From Dehalococcoidia bacterium (lineage in GTDB: Bacteria; Chloroflexota; Dehalococcoidia; Lucifugimonadales; UBA1123): 64,000 bases of DNA. Positions within the stretch are counted from its first letter, which is position 1; each line of letters opens with the position of its first letter. Positions 35,891 through 44,440 of the stretch are shown in pieces. A program made the position numbers and the translations under genes. The notes below the pieces were generated by a model. The model had not been told where the DNA came from, did not search any database, and saw only the letters and a list, made by a program, of their open reading frames with translations. The stretch is taken from positions 37,614 to 101,613 of the forward strand of contig JAGWBK010000006.1 of NCBI GenBank assembly GCA_021295915.1, given 5' to 3'.

Positions 35891-36652
35891 CTAGATCATC
35901 AGGTCGCCGCCGTTGATGTCCAGCGATGCTCCGGTGATGTAGGAAGCCCTGTCGGATGCTAGGAAAGCCACCAGCTCGGCCACCTCTTCCGGCTCCCCGA
36001 GTCGCTGAATTGGAAAGCTGGCCGCGTAGGCGTCGGCGCGATCTTCGGAGATCGTATCTCGCACCATCTCGGTGTCGATCAGGCCTGGGCAGACAGAGTT
36101 GACAGTTATGCCGTAGGCGGCCTCCTCCTTGGCGAGATGCCGAGTGAAGCCCAGGATTCCGGCCTTGGCCGCGGTGTAGTGCGCCCCGCCGACGGTGCTG
36201 ACGTTCTTCCCAGCGGTCGACGAGAAGTTCACGATCCGTCCCCAACCCTGGCTCCTCATAGTAGGCAGGACGGCACGGCTGCACAGGTACGTCCCTTTCA
36301 GATTGACGCCGACTACGAAGTCCCACTCGTCCTCTTCGATGTCGATTACAGGCGTCGGCCTCAGAACTCCCGCGTTGTTGATGAGGATGTGGACGGCGCC
36401 AAGAGTGTCCACGGTGCTGTCTACCATGCGACGCACGTCCGATGACTTGGTGACGTCGCCTTGCACTGCCACAGACTTTGTGCCGCTGTCTGTCAGCTCA
36501 TCAGCAACCCGTTGAGCATCTTCGGAGCGCAGGTCATTGACGGCCACACTAGCACCAGCGGCCGCCAGTCTCAGAACTACTGCCCTCCCCATACCTCGGC
36601 CCGCTCCAGTTACGATGGCGACCTTGCCTTGAAAGTCCTGAGTATGAGTCAT
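35891..36652 (-). CDS. Short-chain dehydrogenase/reductase (SDR)
   Basis: A 253-residue classical SDR. The nucleotide motif is VTGAGRGMGRAV (14-25) and NNAG is at 92-95. The catalytic Ser is in NFSSTAGKN and the Tyr-Lys pair is HYTAAKAG (Y159, K163). The ending DINGGDLMI is typical of FabG-like reductases. The ATG at 36652 has AGGAG 7 bp upstream, so an independent start is well supported. The same frame, however, is open upstream through a whole lipoprotein gene. The role is reduction or oxidation of a keto/hydroxy group; the substrate is unknown. Confidence 0.9.
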   Translation of the reverse strand: MTHTQDFQGKVAIVTGAGRGMGRAVVLRLAAAGASVAVNDLRSEDAQRVADELTDSGTKSVAVQGDVTKSSDVRRMVDSTVDTLGAVHILINNAGVLRPTPVIDIEEDEWDFVVGVNLKGTYLCSRAVLPTMRSQGWGRIVNFSSTAGKNVSTVGGAHYTAAKAGILGFTRHLAKEEAAYGITVNSVCPGLIDTEMVRDTISEDRADAYAASFPIQRLGEPEEVAELVAFLASDRASYITGASLDINGGDLMI

Positions 36653-37855
36653 TGAATCACTCCTGTCGTGGACCCAGGGAGGGCTACGGCCTTGACCTAC
36701 CTGGGCGACGAACTTCTCCGAGATATCTGAGTTGACCACAACAGTGTACTCCACGCCGGGTTCGAAGTCGGAGCCGAGTGGGACGGTCGTTTCCACTATG
36801 GGGTAGTCTGCGGTGCAGGCTACCATCGGGTCTGAGACCTCGTGGTGCGTGACCGTCACCTCGACCGTGTCGTACTCGCTCCGGCGAATTTCGTACCCGT
36901 TGAACTGCGAGCAACTGCTGCCCTTTGACAGACCGGAGACCACCAGGAGTTCGTACTCGCCGGACGCGCCGTCGCGGGGCCTGATCTCTGCATTCTCGAT
37001 CGGAGACTCGGCGATGTGGGTGAACCCCAGTTCTGGATCGGGGACGGTCAGGGTTGTGAGAACCTGATCGTTGACAATAACTCGATAGGTCCGGGCAGGT
37101 TCGAGAGGCTCAACTTTGGGTTCAATCTCGTCCAACTGGACCACCTCGTCTTCACATGGTATTGCCCAAGAGGTCTGCGGAGGCTGCATCAGTGTTACGG
37201 TGGCAACGATGTCATACTCGTTAACCTGCAGGGACTTACTTCCCCGACGCGCACATCCTTCGATCGTGGACTGGTAATACTCGATTCTCAGGAACTGCTC
37301 CCTCTCATTGGGTATGAGGTTGGCACGGATCACTCGGGCAGGAACCTCCACCCAAGTGCGCCAGTCCTCGTTGTCTCCGACCGTATCAGGAGGCGGCTGG
37401 ACCAGCACAAGCACCATATCCACATTGTTCGGATTGCCCCGAGTGATCACATCGTGCGCAGTGTCGTTGGTGAATGCCAGTCGACCGTCCGACTCGACGA
37501 TCCTCGCGCTCACGGAGTAAAGGCTCCGTGAGTCTATGTCATCGCGCTTGTAACCGGCTTTGTACTCGATGGGCACCTGTCCCGGACCTGCTATGGTCTG
37601 GCGCGCGATCAACGGTGCCGCTGCGTCCTCGTAGGACACATCACGAATCTCGACCACGAGTTTGGCATCAGGCGAAAGAGCGATTCTCTCCCTGTACGTC
37701 ACGCCGCCGCTCACCGAGGCGTTAGGCTCCTTGCCCGACGGCAATTCAAGCGTGGAGTTCGCCGGGACAAGTTGGCTTTGGCACGCAGAAACCAGCAGGA
37801 ACACAAGCAGGGCAACTATGTCTGAACGTAGCACTGTCTTCGTTCTGTTGAACAT
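36653..37855 (-). CDS. YbaY-like lipoprotein without its own stop codon
   Basis: About 400 residues starting at an ATG after GAGAGG. The signal peptide ends in VSAC near residue 26. A first domain contains SVSGGVTYRERIALSPDAKL, then VVEIRDVSYEDAA, then the PIEYKAGYKRDDIDSRSLYS strand. This resembles YbaY/YscW-type lipoproteins that have a small beta domain with this V-x-V-x-I-R-D signature. Two related C-terminal domains follow (NEYDIVATVTLMQPP and SEYDTVEVTVTHHEV), each ending in a ...YRVIVND or YTVVVNSD strand. After the second there are about 20 unremarkable residues, then the SDR methionine, with no stop in frame. A lost stop or sequence error is the simplest explanation; a true fusion would export a cytosolic-type enzyme. 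Confidence 0.75.
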
Positions 37856-37933
37856 CCGGGCACCTCTCTGACCGCGATTTCGCTCGTCACATCTATACAG
37901 ACGCAACCTGACGAGGAAATGTTCCCGGAGTTG

Positions 37934-39067
37934 CTAGCGCAGGTCGACCGGCTCCCCTGCCGAGGCAGACTCGTACCCGGCCATGATGACCTCGATAACG
38001 TGCGCGGCGTCCCGGACCGTAACCTGTGGACGCTCTCCAGACTCCAGGCAGTCGACGAACGCTGCTATGTCGCGGCCCTGCACACCGACAGCCAGAGGTA
38101 CCCTGCGGTCCTTGGGCATGTGCTGCATCTCGCTGGCTGTCGACGCCCACATGCTCATTGGGTCGAAGGGATGCACCAGCGGCATTTCGAACGGTGGCTG
38201 GTCGTTGCAGATCTCAATGTGCGGGTCTGACTCGCTGAACGTGAAGATGCCGTTCTCCCCTACGAGGGTGATGCGCAGCAGACCTCCACGAGGGTGGCTG
38301 GTGAAGCCAATCCTGCCGCTCGTAATACTCGCCACCTGGCCACTGTCCAGCGTAAGAGTAAGCGCCCCGTAGTCCTCAATATCAAGATCGGCGTGCTCTT
38401 TGAAGAAGTAGTTGCCGGTAATACCGTACACCGTCTTCACACGAACGCCGCTCAGCCAGTGCACCAGCGCAATCGGATATACGCCCATATCGAACAGCTC
38501 ACGTTTGGCCTCTACGTGAGTGAAGCGACCGTCGCTGGGCTTCTCCTGCCTGACGATCCCATGGTCGACGCTTCCAGGCTTGCCCTTTGCCATCAGCATG
38601 TCGCAGTGAATCGCAAGGACTTCACCCGTACGCCCGGATTCGATGGCCGACTTCGCCGCCTGCGCCCAGCTGGTCGTCACCTGGGTGAACATCTGGGTCG
38701 TCACGTCGGACCTGTCGGCCGCATCCGCGATAGTGTGAGCTTCTTCAACCGAGGCGGCCAGAGGCTTGTCCATGTAGAGGTGCTTACCGGCCTCGAGAGT
38801 CTTCAGAGCGACTCTTGCCCTTCGCTCGACATCCGCGCAGTTGTCGATTATGTGCACGCCCTCTCGGGCCAGAGCCTCATCAAGAGAGAGATACGGCACA
38901 CCCAGTTCGCTCGCCAGCAGCCTGTTCAGCCCCTCCCTGTACTCCGGGAGTCCGGGCTCGTCAGCAACGGCGATGAGTTCGCAGCGAGGATCAGAGGCGA
39001 ACTCGCGAGCGTAACTTTCCTGGTGGGTCCTGTTGCCACCGACCGCGACTACACCGTACTTAGCCAT
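37934..39067 (-). CDS. Gfo/Idh/MocA family oxidoreductase
   Basis: A 377-residue NAD(P)-dependent sugar or inositol-type dehydrogenase. The N-terminal Rossmann domain begins MAKYGVVAVGGNRTHQESYA. The family landmark GKHLYMDKPLAASVEEA is near residue 110, with DKP in place of the usual EKP. A C-terminal alpha/beta domain follows with KRELFDMGVYPIALVHWLSG. The start has GGAGG 8 bp upstream. The preceding small gene ends directly at this ATG (TAG-ATG), so the two are translationally coupled. Substrate unknown. Confidence 0.88.
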   Translation of the reverse strand: MAKYGVVAVGGNRTHQESYAREFASDPRCELIAVADEPGLPEYREGLNRLLASELGVPYLSLDEALAREGVHIIDNCADVERRARVALKTLEAGKHLYMDKPLAASVEEAHTIADAADRSDVTTQMFTQVTTSWAQAAKSAIESGRTGEVLAIHCDMLMAKGKPGSVDHGIVRQEKPSDGRFTHVEAKRELFDMGVYPIALVHWLSGVRVKTVYGITGNYFFKEHADLDIEDYGALTLTLDSGQVASITSGRIGFTSHPRGGLLRITLVGENGIFTFSESDPHIEICNDQPPFEMPLVHPFDPMSMWASTASEMQHMPKDRRVPLAVGVQGRDIAAFVDCLESGERPQVTVRDAAHVIEVIMAGYESASAGEPVDLR

Positions 39068-39457
39068 CTACTCGCCTCCAGTACCGGCGACTCGGACGTT
39101 GTCGGAGGGGGCCGGATCGATGTCGTGATAGATAGCCCCGTTTGAGCCCAGCAGCACAAGGTTGCCTCCAGTCCGACCGGCACCCGTGCTGATCGACAGG
39201 ATCGCAGACTGACCTCCTGGCCACTTGAGGGCGATTATTGACGGTCCCCCAGGGCCACCGGTGACGTATTCGGACTCGCTGGGCCCGCCGAACCAGGCGC
39301 TGGTCAGATCGCGTACGTCAGATTCGAGGCTTTGAAGATCGTCTTCACCGCCCGGACCATGAACCGTCAGGCGCAGCGATGCAGGCCTGCCAATCTGACC
39401 TTGTTCAATGGCGCCCTGCACAGTGGTCCTGAGAGAGGCAGAGTTGAAGACGGACAA
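39068..39457 (-). CDS. Small protein coupled to the Gfo/Idh gene, resembling a Gfo/Idh C-terminal domain
   Basis: A 129-residue protein beginning MSVFNSASLRTTVQGAIEQG. The stretch GAIEQGQIGRPASLRLTVHG is like the start of the C-terminal domain of Gfo/Idh proteins, and the end NGAIYHDIDPAP resembles their terminal strand. The Rossmann half is missing. It may be a degenerate paralogue acting with the full-length enzyme directly downstream. There is no signal sequence. The gap 39458-39634 before it contains nothing I recognise apart from possible divergent promoter sequence. Confidence 0.65.
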   Translation of the reverse strand: MSVFNSASLRTTVQGAIEQGQIGRPASLRLTVHGPGGEDDLQSLESDVRDLTSAWFGGPSESEYVTGGPGGPSIIALKWPGGQSAILSISTGAGRTGGNLVLLGSNGAIYHDIDPAPSDNVRVAGTGGE

Positions 39458-39634
39458 TATTGCGCTCCTAGTGACACCAGACTCTGATCAAGTTAAATTC
39501 TTTTCTCAAGTATATCCCCAATCACTTTCCCTGACACCACATAACCACTGCTCCATGCGCTACCATATCTGCGCGTGGGATTTCACTAACCTCGTGCGTA
39601 ACGGATCCGTCATATCTGAGAGGAGGGCTAACCG

Positions 39635-40162
39635 ATGATAGGCAGGATGTTGGGCGCAGCCCGGTTGAGTTCAGACACCTACGAAGAGGTTGAGAGAGAT
39701 AGTAGCGCTACGATTCAGGCGCTGCTCGTCGTAATCATAGTTGCCATTGCCAACGCAATCGGTGGCATTCTGAATGGAGACACCACCCTGGTGGGCGGAT
39801 TGCTCTTCGGCGTAATACGAGGAATCGTGTTCTGGGCTGTCTGGGCGCTCTTAGTCCTTTTGATTGGCACAACTATTCTTAAGTCGAAGAGTACTGAGGC
39901 CGATTGGGGGCAACTCGCTCGATGTACCGGATTCGCTCAGACTCCGGGTATCCTTGGAATTCTAGTATTCATCCCTGCGGTGGGTGGGCTCATAGCTCTT
40001 TTGAGTTTCATCTGGCAGATAGCAGCCATGGTGGTCGCTGTCAGGCAGAGCCTGGACTACACCTCGACATGGCGCGCATTCTTCGTCATATTGATTGCCG
40101 CTGCCATTCCACTCATCATAGTCATCTTCCTTGGCATCTTCTTCTTCTCGCTGGTCTTTTAG
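39635..40162 (+). CDS. YIP1-family integral membrane protein
   Basis: A 175-residue protein with about five membrane helices. It opens MIGRMLGAARLSSDTYEEVE, the amphipathic segment typical of bacterial YIP1-domain proteins, followed by ALLVVIIVAIANAIGGIL. The later motif GFAQTPGILGILVFIPAVGG is the conserved core. The start follows GAGAGGAGG. Its function is not known in bacteria; eukaryotic relatives work in vesicle traffic. It is convergent with a cupin gene (15 bp between stops). Confidence 0.82.
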   Translation: MIGRMLGAARLSSDTYEEVERDSSATIQALLVVIIVAIANAIGGILNGDTTLVGGLLFGVIRGIVFWAVWALLVLLIGTTILKSKSTEADWGQLARCTGFAQTPGILGILVFIPAVGGLIALLSFIWQIAAMVVAVRQSLDYTSTWRAFFVILIAAAIPLIIVIFLGIFFFSLVF

Positions 40163-40177
40163 GTTCAGGTAACCAGC

Positions 40178-40543
40178 CTAATCTTTGTCCAGGGGCACGC
40201 CCCATGCGATGACCAGCTTGAGGGTCTCGTCACCTGAACAGCGAAAACCATGATCGACACCGGGAGGCGCCATCACGGCGTCTCCCGGTCCTACCGGCAG
40301 CTCCTCTTCTCCCATCCACATTACGCCCTGCCCGGAGAGGAAGTAGTAGAACTCTTCCAGGGTGTTGTCGCCGTCATGTATGTGAGAGCCCTCGCTCGCC
40401 CCCGGTGGCAGTTCCCATATTTCGATGCGCACGGGAAGTCGCGTTTCCTCGAGGAAGAACCTGCGGCGGGTGATGACTCCATCTCCATCGTGAATTCCAG
40501 CGGTGCTGATGACGTCCTCGGACTCGTTTTGCTTCCACTTCAT
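40178..40543 (-). CDS. Cupin domain protein
   Basis: A 121-residue single cupin. Motif 1 is GSHIHDGDNTLEEFYYFLSG, with metal-ligand histidine and glutamates. Motif 2 is GPGDAVMAPPGVDHGFRCSG. The ATG at 40543 follows GGGAGG. The overall sequence differs clearly from the cupin in the 3.2-3.5 kb operon. It may be a metal-dependent isomerase or oxygenase, or a ligand sensor; no partner gene lies in the same direction. Confidence 0.83.
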   Translation of the reverse strand: MKWKQNESEDVISTAGIHDGDGVITRRRFFLEETRLPVRIEIWELPPGASEGSHIHDGDNTLEEFYYFLSGQGVMWMGEEELPVGPGDAVMAPPGVDHGFRCSGDETLKLVIAWGVPLDKD

Positions 40544-40897
40544 ATGAAATCCTCCCGATCTTTTTCGAATAGTACACAATACTCTATATCAGGCGTAGTA
40601 AGAGCAGTCACAGTGCAGGGCAGTTAAACCTGTGGCGGTCCCTCCTCCATAAGTAGCTTGGTTGCGACACAAAGCGACCCTCTCTCATACCTTGCCCTTC
40701 TGAACTCAAAAACAGGACAACATACATTTCAAATGCTATGTGTTGTCTTTTATTGTGCCAAAACCACAGTCAAACCCTCACTGTTGATAGATTTTCGTTG
40801 ACAAATGCACTATAATGCGCTTGACACTCGCTATGTCTTGAAGATTCCACAGAATGCTAAGGCAAGTGACCCACCGGTCCAGCAGGGGAACGTGGAC
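40544..40897. other. Intergenic region between divergent genes
   Basis: About 350 bp with no convincing gene. It is AT-rich compared with its surroundings (40690-40830). A perfect TATAAT at 40811-40816 could be the -10 box for the plus-strand gene starting at 40898. The best upstream partner, TTGATA at 40784-40789, is 21 bp away, which is too far. The TTGACA at 40798-40803 is much too close. Confidence 0.5.
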
Positions 40898-41371
40898 ATG
40901 AGCATGTTCAGCGAAGATGACCGCGGATACCTCCAGATCAACCGTCAGGACTATGAAGTCGCGGGCCCCTTCATAAGGACGAACGATCAGGGACACCTCC
41001 TCACGCGATACATTCTCGTGAGACGGTTCGATGGCGGACGGCTCGAGGTCAAGTTCGCTGAGGGGGAGACCGCAGGCGTACTTCACAAGGCATGCTCCAT
41101 CACAGCCCGCAATGGATGGGTCGGCGAGACCTACGACGGCTGCACCTTCTTCGCCATTCACAATCTGCTGCTCGACGAGGAGCCGCCCCGCAATCACTGG
41201 AGCCTCTGGTGGGGAACTCCGGAAGCCAAGCGGGCGAAAGTTTGGCCCGGGCACTTCACGGCTGACATGGACGCGCCGTACGAGCACATCTGTCTTCTAG
41301 TCGCGGAGCAGATCGAAGAAGGCATTGAGCGGATCGACCTCAGCCAACGCGAGCTTGCGACCCCAGCCTGA
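40898..41371 (+). CDS. Conserved-looking protein of unknown function
   Basis: A 157-residue soluble protein if started at the ATG AGC ATG at 40898, which follows AGGGG. An earlier ATG at 40805 would overlap the likely -10 box, so it is less likely. The sequence contains GHLLTRYILVRRFDGGRLEV, two cysteines (HKACSITARNGW, TYDGCTFFAIHN) and a Trp-rich NHWSLWWGTPEAKR segment. It is probably a mixed alpha/beta fold. I do not recognise it. It is convergent with the PEP carboxylase gene. Confidence 0.65.
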   Translation: MSMFSEDDRGYLQINRQDYEVAGPFIRTNDQGHLLTRYILVRRFDGGRLEVKFAEGETAGVLHKACSITARNGWVGETYDGCTFFAIHNLLLDEEPPRNHWSLWWGTPEAKRAKVWPGHFTADMDAPYEHICLLVAEQIEEGIERIDLSQRELATPA

Positions 41372-41409
41372 CCGTCGCCGTCGAGCTTGTGCCCTAACGA
41401 CGGGCCCTC

Positions 41410-42885
41410 CTATCCCAGGAACCGGCGCAGGTGCGCAGCCTCTTCTACGTAATGGAAGACGTTCATCGTGGTGTCTTCCTGTCCAACACTAGCCCAGATT
41501 GCGCTGGTAAGTCCCTCGTGCACTCGATCGATCTCGTCAGTGAACTGACCGGCCAGGCTCATGTACGGCTCACCAAGCAATTCCCTGACGTGCCGCTCGT
41601 TTGTAAATCGCAGGGCTGCCCGCAGGTCTCCATCCAGGTTCGGGTAGACCTCCCGGATGAAGCTCAGGTCGTCTTCTGTCAGGCAGGCCAGTCCCAACAG
41701 CTCTGGTGGCACCCCTATGGAGTAGAGTGAGGCGGCGAATCCGATGGCCCTGGGAAGCGTGACTCCTCCGACACCGCCGAGCGATCGCCCATAGCCGAAC
41801 AGCCCAACGTGCATCTTGCGCTCGCGTCGCCTGGGGACGTGGGACGAGATGGCCCTGATGACATCGGTCATCTCCTGTACCCGCGCCTGGTACTCGTCCG
41901 TGGACTTGTCGATGATTTCCCTGGCGCGCGCCTGGTCGATGTACGTGGGCTCGGTGCGCTTGTGGTCCAGGATCTTCTGTATTCCTTCGCGGACGGTGTC
42001 CCTGTCGTAGTCGTACTTGAACGCCGACTGGACGGTGAACGTCTGTGCGCTGGGGTACTCCTGCAGCGAACGTTCGACGTTCACTGGCCCAAGGTGACCA
42101 CGGAACGGCACGGAGCCAGCTCCGATAATCGGGTACAGCGGTATACCCAGCTTCACCTCGAGGTTGTGGAGTCGTAGCAGCCCGACCTTCAGGATCAGCT
42201 CAGCGGCCACCATTCCATAGTTGAGTGCAGGGTCGCTTCTAGCGAGGAACACCCGCTGATAGGGAAGGTCTCTATCCTGCAGGTACTCCTCGACTATGCG
42301 GTCGCAGTAAAACAGGTGCTCCATGTCCTCGATGAGTGGAATCACCCGTATGGTCTTGGGGTAGAACTCGCCTACCCAGTCTTTTACTGACTGACCGTAG
42401 AGCACGGTCCTGTCTTCCTGTCCTACGATCACACTTCGATAGTAGGCTTCAACCATCGCTATCTCTTCAGCGGATGTCGTAAGCGGGAGAATCACCTCCT
42501 GGATGGGAGCGACGTGTCCGTCACCGTAGAAGCTCTGCGCCATGTCCCAGGAAGAGGACACACTGTGGAGGGCCTCAACCATCGACTTGCGCATGTCCCG
42601 TTCCACTCTCGGGTTCGGGACCCGCAGCGTCAGGGCCACGTCGAGGCCTAGCTGGACATTCTCCTGGAAGAAGTCTGGGTAGCTGGTTAGCAGCTTCCGT
42701 ACCACCTGGTTGTCCGCTTCTTTGCCCTCAGAGTCCCACATCTGCTCGTCGCAACCAAGGGCGAACACGTCCGCCGCCTCGTCAACCTCTCCATCTCCCT
42801 TCAACACACCCAGGTCGTCGGCGAATGGCGCCGGGCTGGCGTTGTCCGGATGTTGAGTACTCATCACTTTGGGAATCAAGGCCAT
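41410..42885 (-). CDS. ppcA: Archaeal-type phosphoenolpyruvate carboxylase
   Basis: A 491-residue enzyme of the short archaeal-type PEPC family, about half the size of the common bacterial enzyme. It opens ALIPKVMSTQHPDNASPAPF, the family's conserved N-terminus. It contains YYRSVIVGQEDRTVLYGQSV, FLARSDPALNYGMVAAEL, then GAGSVPFRGHLGPVNVER and the C-terminal KMHVGLFGYGRSLGGV. It fixes bicarbonate onto PEP to give oxaloacetate for the TCA cycle. The ATG at 42885 follows AAGGGG. In bacteria this form is rare, which suggests either an old lineage trait or lateral transfer. Confidence 0.92.
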   Translation of the reverse strand: MALIPKVMSTQHPDNASPAPFADDLGVLKGDGEVDEAADVFALGCDEQMWDSEGKEADNQVVRKLLTSYPDFFQENVQLGLDVALTLRVPNPRVERDMRKSMVEALHSVSSSWDMAQSFYGDGHVAPIQEVILPLTTSAEEIAMVEAYYRSVIVGQEDRTVLYGQSVKDWVGEFYPKTIRVIPLIEDMEHLFYCDRIVEEYLQDRDLPYQRVFLARSDPALNYGMVAAELILKVGLLRLHNLEVKLGIPLYPIIGAGSVPFRGHLGPVNVERSLQEYPSAQTFTVQSAFKYDYDRDTVREGIQKILDHKRTEPTYIDQARAREIIDKSTDEYQARVQEMTDVIRAISSHVPRRRERKMHVGLFGYGRSLGGVGGVTLPRAIGFAASLYSIGVPPELLGLACLTEDDLSFIREVYPNLDGDLRAALRFTNERHVRELLGEPYMSLAGQFTDEIDRVHEGLTSAIWASVGQEDTTMNVFHYVEEAAHLRRFLG

Positions 42886-42953
42886 GACACACCCCTTGCA
42901 ATGATGCTGTGAGTTACACACGTTAGGTAGCAGCTTACATCGGGATTGATTGT

Positions 42954-42986
42954 ACAGGATGGACAGTTCGGGACAACCCATCCTGT
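42954..42986. repeat. Inverted repeat upstream of ppcA
   Basis: ACAGGATGG at 42954-42962 is the exact reverse complement of CCATCCTGT at 42978-42986, with a 15-bp centre. It lies 69-101 bp upstream of the ppcA start, in the 214-bp region shared with the divergent lipoprotein gene at 43100. It could be an operator or a leader hairpin. Confidence 0.5.
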
Positions 42987-43099
42987 CATGGCCACAATCC
43001 AGCGACCTCAATCTCTGCGTAAGTAAGCCATATCACCCAATGACTAGACCATAAACTAGACCTAGAATTAGGCAAAAGCTCTATAAGGAGTCAATTCCA

Positions 43100-44373
43100 A
43101 TGAGGTTCGGCCCCCCGGCATCCAGACCCTTCCGTTGGATCGCAATTCCAGGCTCGGCGATTTTGCTGCTCCTCTTTGTGTTCACGGCGGCCTGTGCAGA
43201 AGAGCAGCCACCTCCGCCTCCTCAGCAGCCAGCCTTGCCGGCGGAAGCGCCCACGGCTGTACCCATCGACACGGCTCCGCAGACCACACGAGTAGCCCCG
43301 CTGCCCGCTCCGACTGCTTCTCTTCCTCCACCGACTGTGGCGCCAACTTCAGCGCCTACCACACCTACACCGGCCCCCCGACCTACGCGCAACCCGTCTA
43401 CAGCCGCTCCGACGCCGGTTCCGACCGAAACGGCGGCTCAGCCCACCGTTACACAGCCAGAAATGGACTCTGTCGCCATCGTCTGGGGAGACGTGTTCAA
43501 GCAGCTATCCACTGCTGAACAGGACTGCCTGGACGCGGAGTTGGGAAAAGACCAGCTGCAGGATATCGGTGCGAAACCCGTATCGCCTGAGCAGCCTCAA
43601 TGGGCTCCCGCAGTAATTGGCTGCCTGGCCCCTGATACCGCTACGGCCTTCCCCGGGGCGATGATGTTTTCGCTGATGGTAAACGAAATGCTGCTGGGCG
43701 ATGCCGGTCAGGGTGAGGTCCCACCGGAAGCCAGGGAGTGCATTCAGGAACTACTTGCCGATACGGATATTGGCGCGGTCATCGCGGCGGCGCTGCAGGA
43801 TCCTGCAGCAGGCCAGGTGCCCAACCAGGCCGTAATGGACTTCGCCATGGGCATAGAGATGTGCGCTCCACCATCTACGGGAATGATGGGGCCGCCGCCC
43901 GGCGAGCATCCCGAACTTCCCATAGAGGCGACACTCTGGCAGTTCAGCGTGCCCGGATGGGCCATGAACGCGCCGACCGTATCGCACGGTATGGCGTACG
44001 TTGGAGCGGACGACGGAAACGTGTACGCACTCGACGCCGCGAACGGCGGACCAGTCTGGACCTTCGAGACAGGCGATGTCGTCAGGTCGCCGGCCGTGGT
44101 ATCGGACAACTGACCGGAGACGTAGCATGGATTCTCGGCCCATCAGATAACATGCTGCAGTTCCTGTAGATCGCTGATGGCGTTCTCTACCTCGAATCGT
44201 CTGACGGATACCTGGTCGCGCTGGACGCCGTGACCGGCCATGAACTCTGGGGATTCAACAAGGGGTTCTTCTCTGGAGTCCGTACATACACGGTGTCCGA
44301 CGGCGTCGTGTACTTCAGTTCACTGAATGGCGCGATCTACGCCATCGACGCGTCTGTCGCCGCGGGTCGGTGA
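43100..44373 (+). pseudogene. Decayed lipoprotein with PQQ-type beta-propeller repeats
   Basis: The ATG at 43100 follows AAGGAG. The signal ends in the lipobox FTAAC, and a long Pro/Thr/Ala linker (about residues 35-120) follows. The domain after it is unassigned. Propeller blades then begin: ATLWQFSVPGWAMNAPTVSH, then GMAYVGADDGNVYALDAANG. This frame ends at 44113 just after SPAVVSDN. From 44170, in another frame, two more blades are readable (GVLYLESSDGYLVALDAVTG and GVVYFSSLNGAIYAIDASV) to a stop at 44373, and this second frame also has a TAG at 44167. So at least one frameshift and one nonsense codon break the propeller. Confidence 0.8.
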
Positions 44374-44403
44374 CGCTGCTGAAAGCCATCTAGCAGTTGA
44401 CGC

Positions 44404-44438
44404 AGGGCGAACCTCGCTCCTGACGCGAGGTTCGCCCT
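44404..44438. terminator. Strong hairpin terminator between convergent genes
   Basis: A perfect 14-bp stem: AGGGCGAACCTCGC at 44404-44417 pairs with GCGAGGTTCGCCCT at 44425-44438 around a 7-nt loop. It sits exactly between the plus-strand pseudogene and the minus-strand metallohydrolase stop. T-rich sequence after it is weak, so it may act in both directions or through a factor. Confidence 0.75.
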
Positions 44439-44440
44439 CG

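Noticed and set aside
40798-40816. TTGACA directly before TATAAT as a promoter
   Set aside because: The spacing is only 7 bp, so the two elements cannot act together; only the -10 is retained as a possibility.
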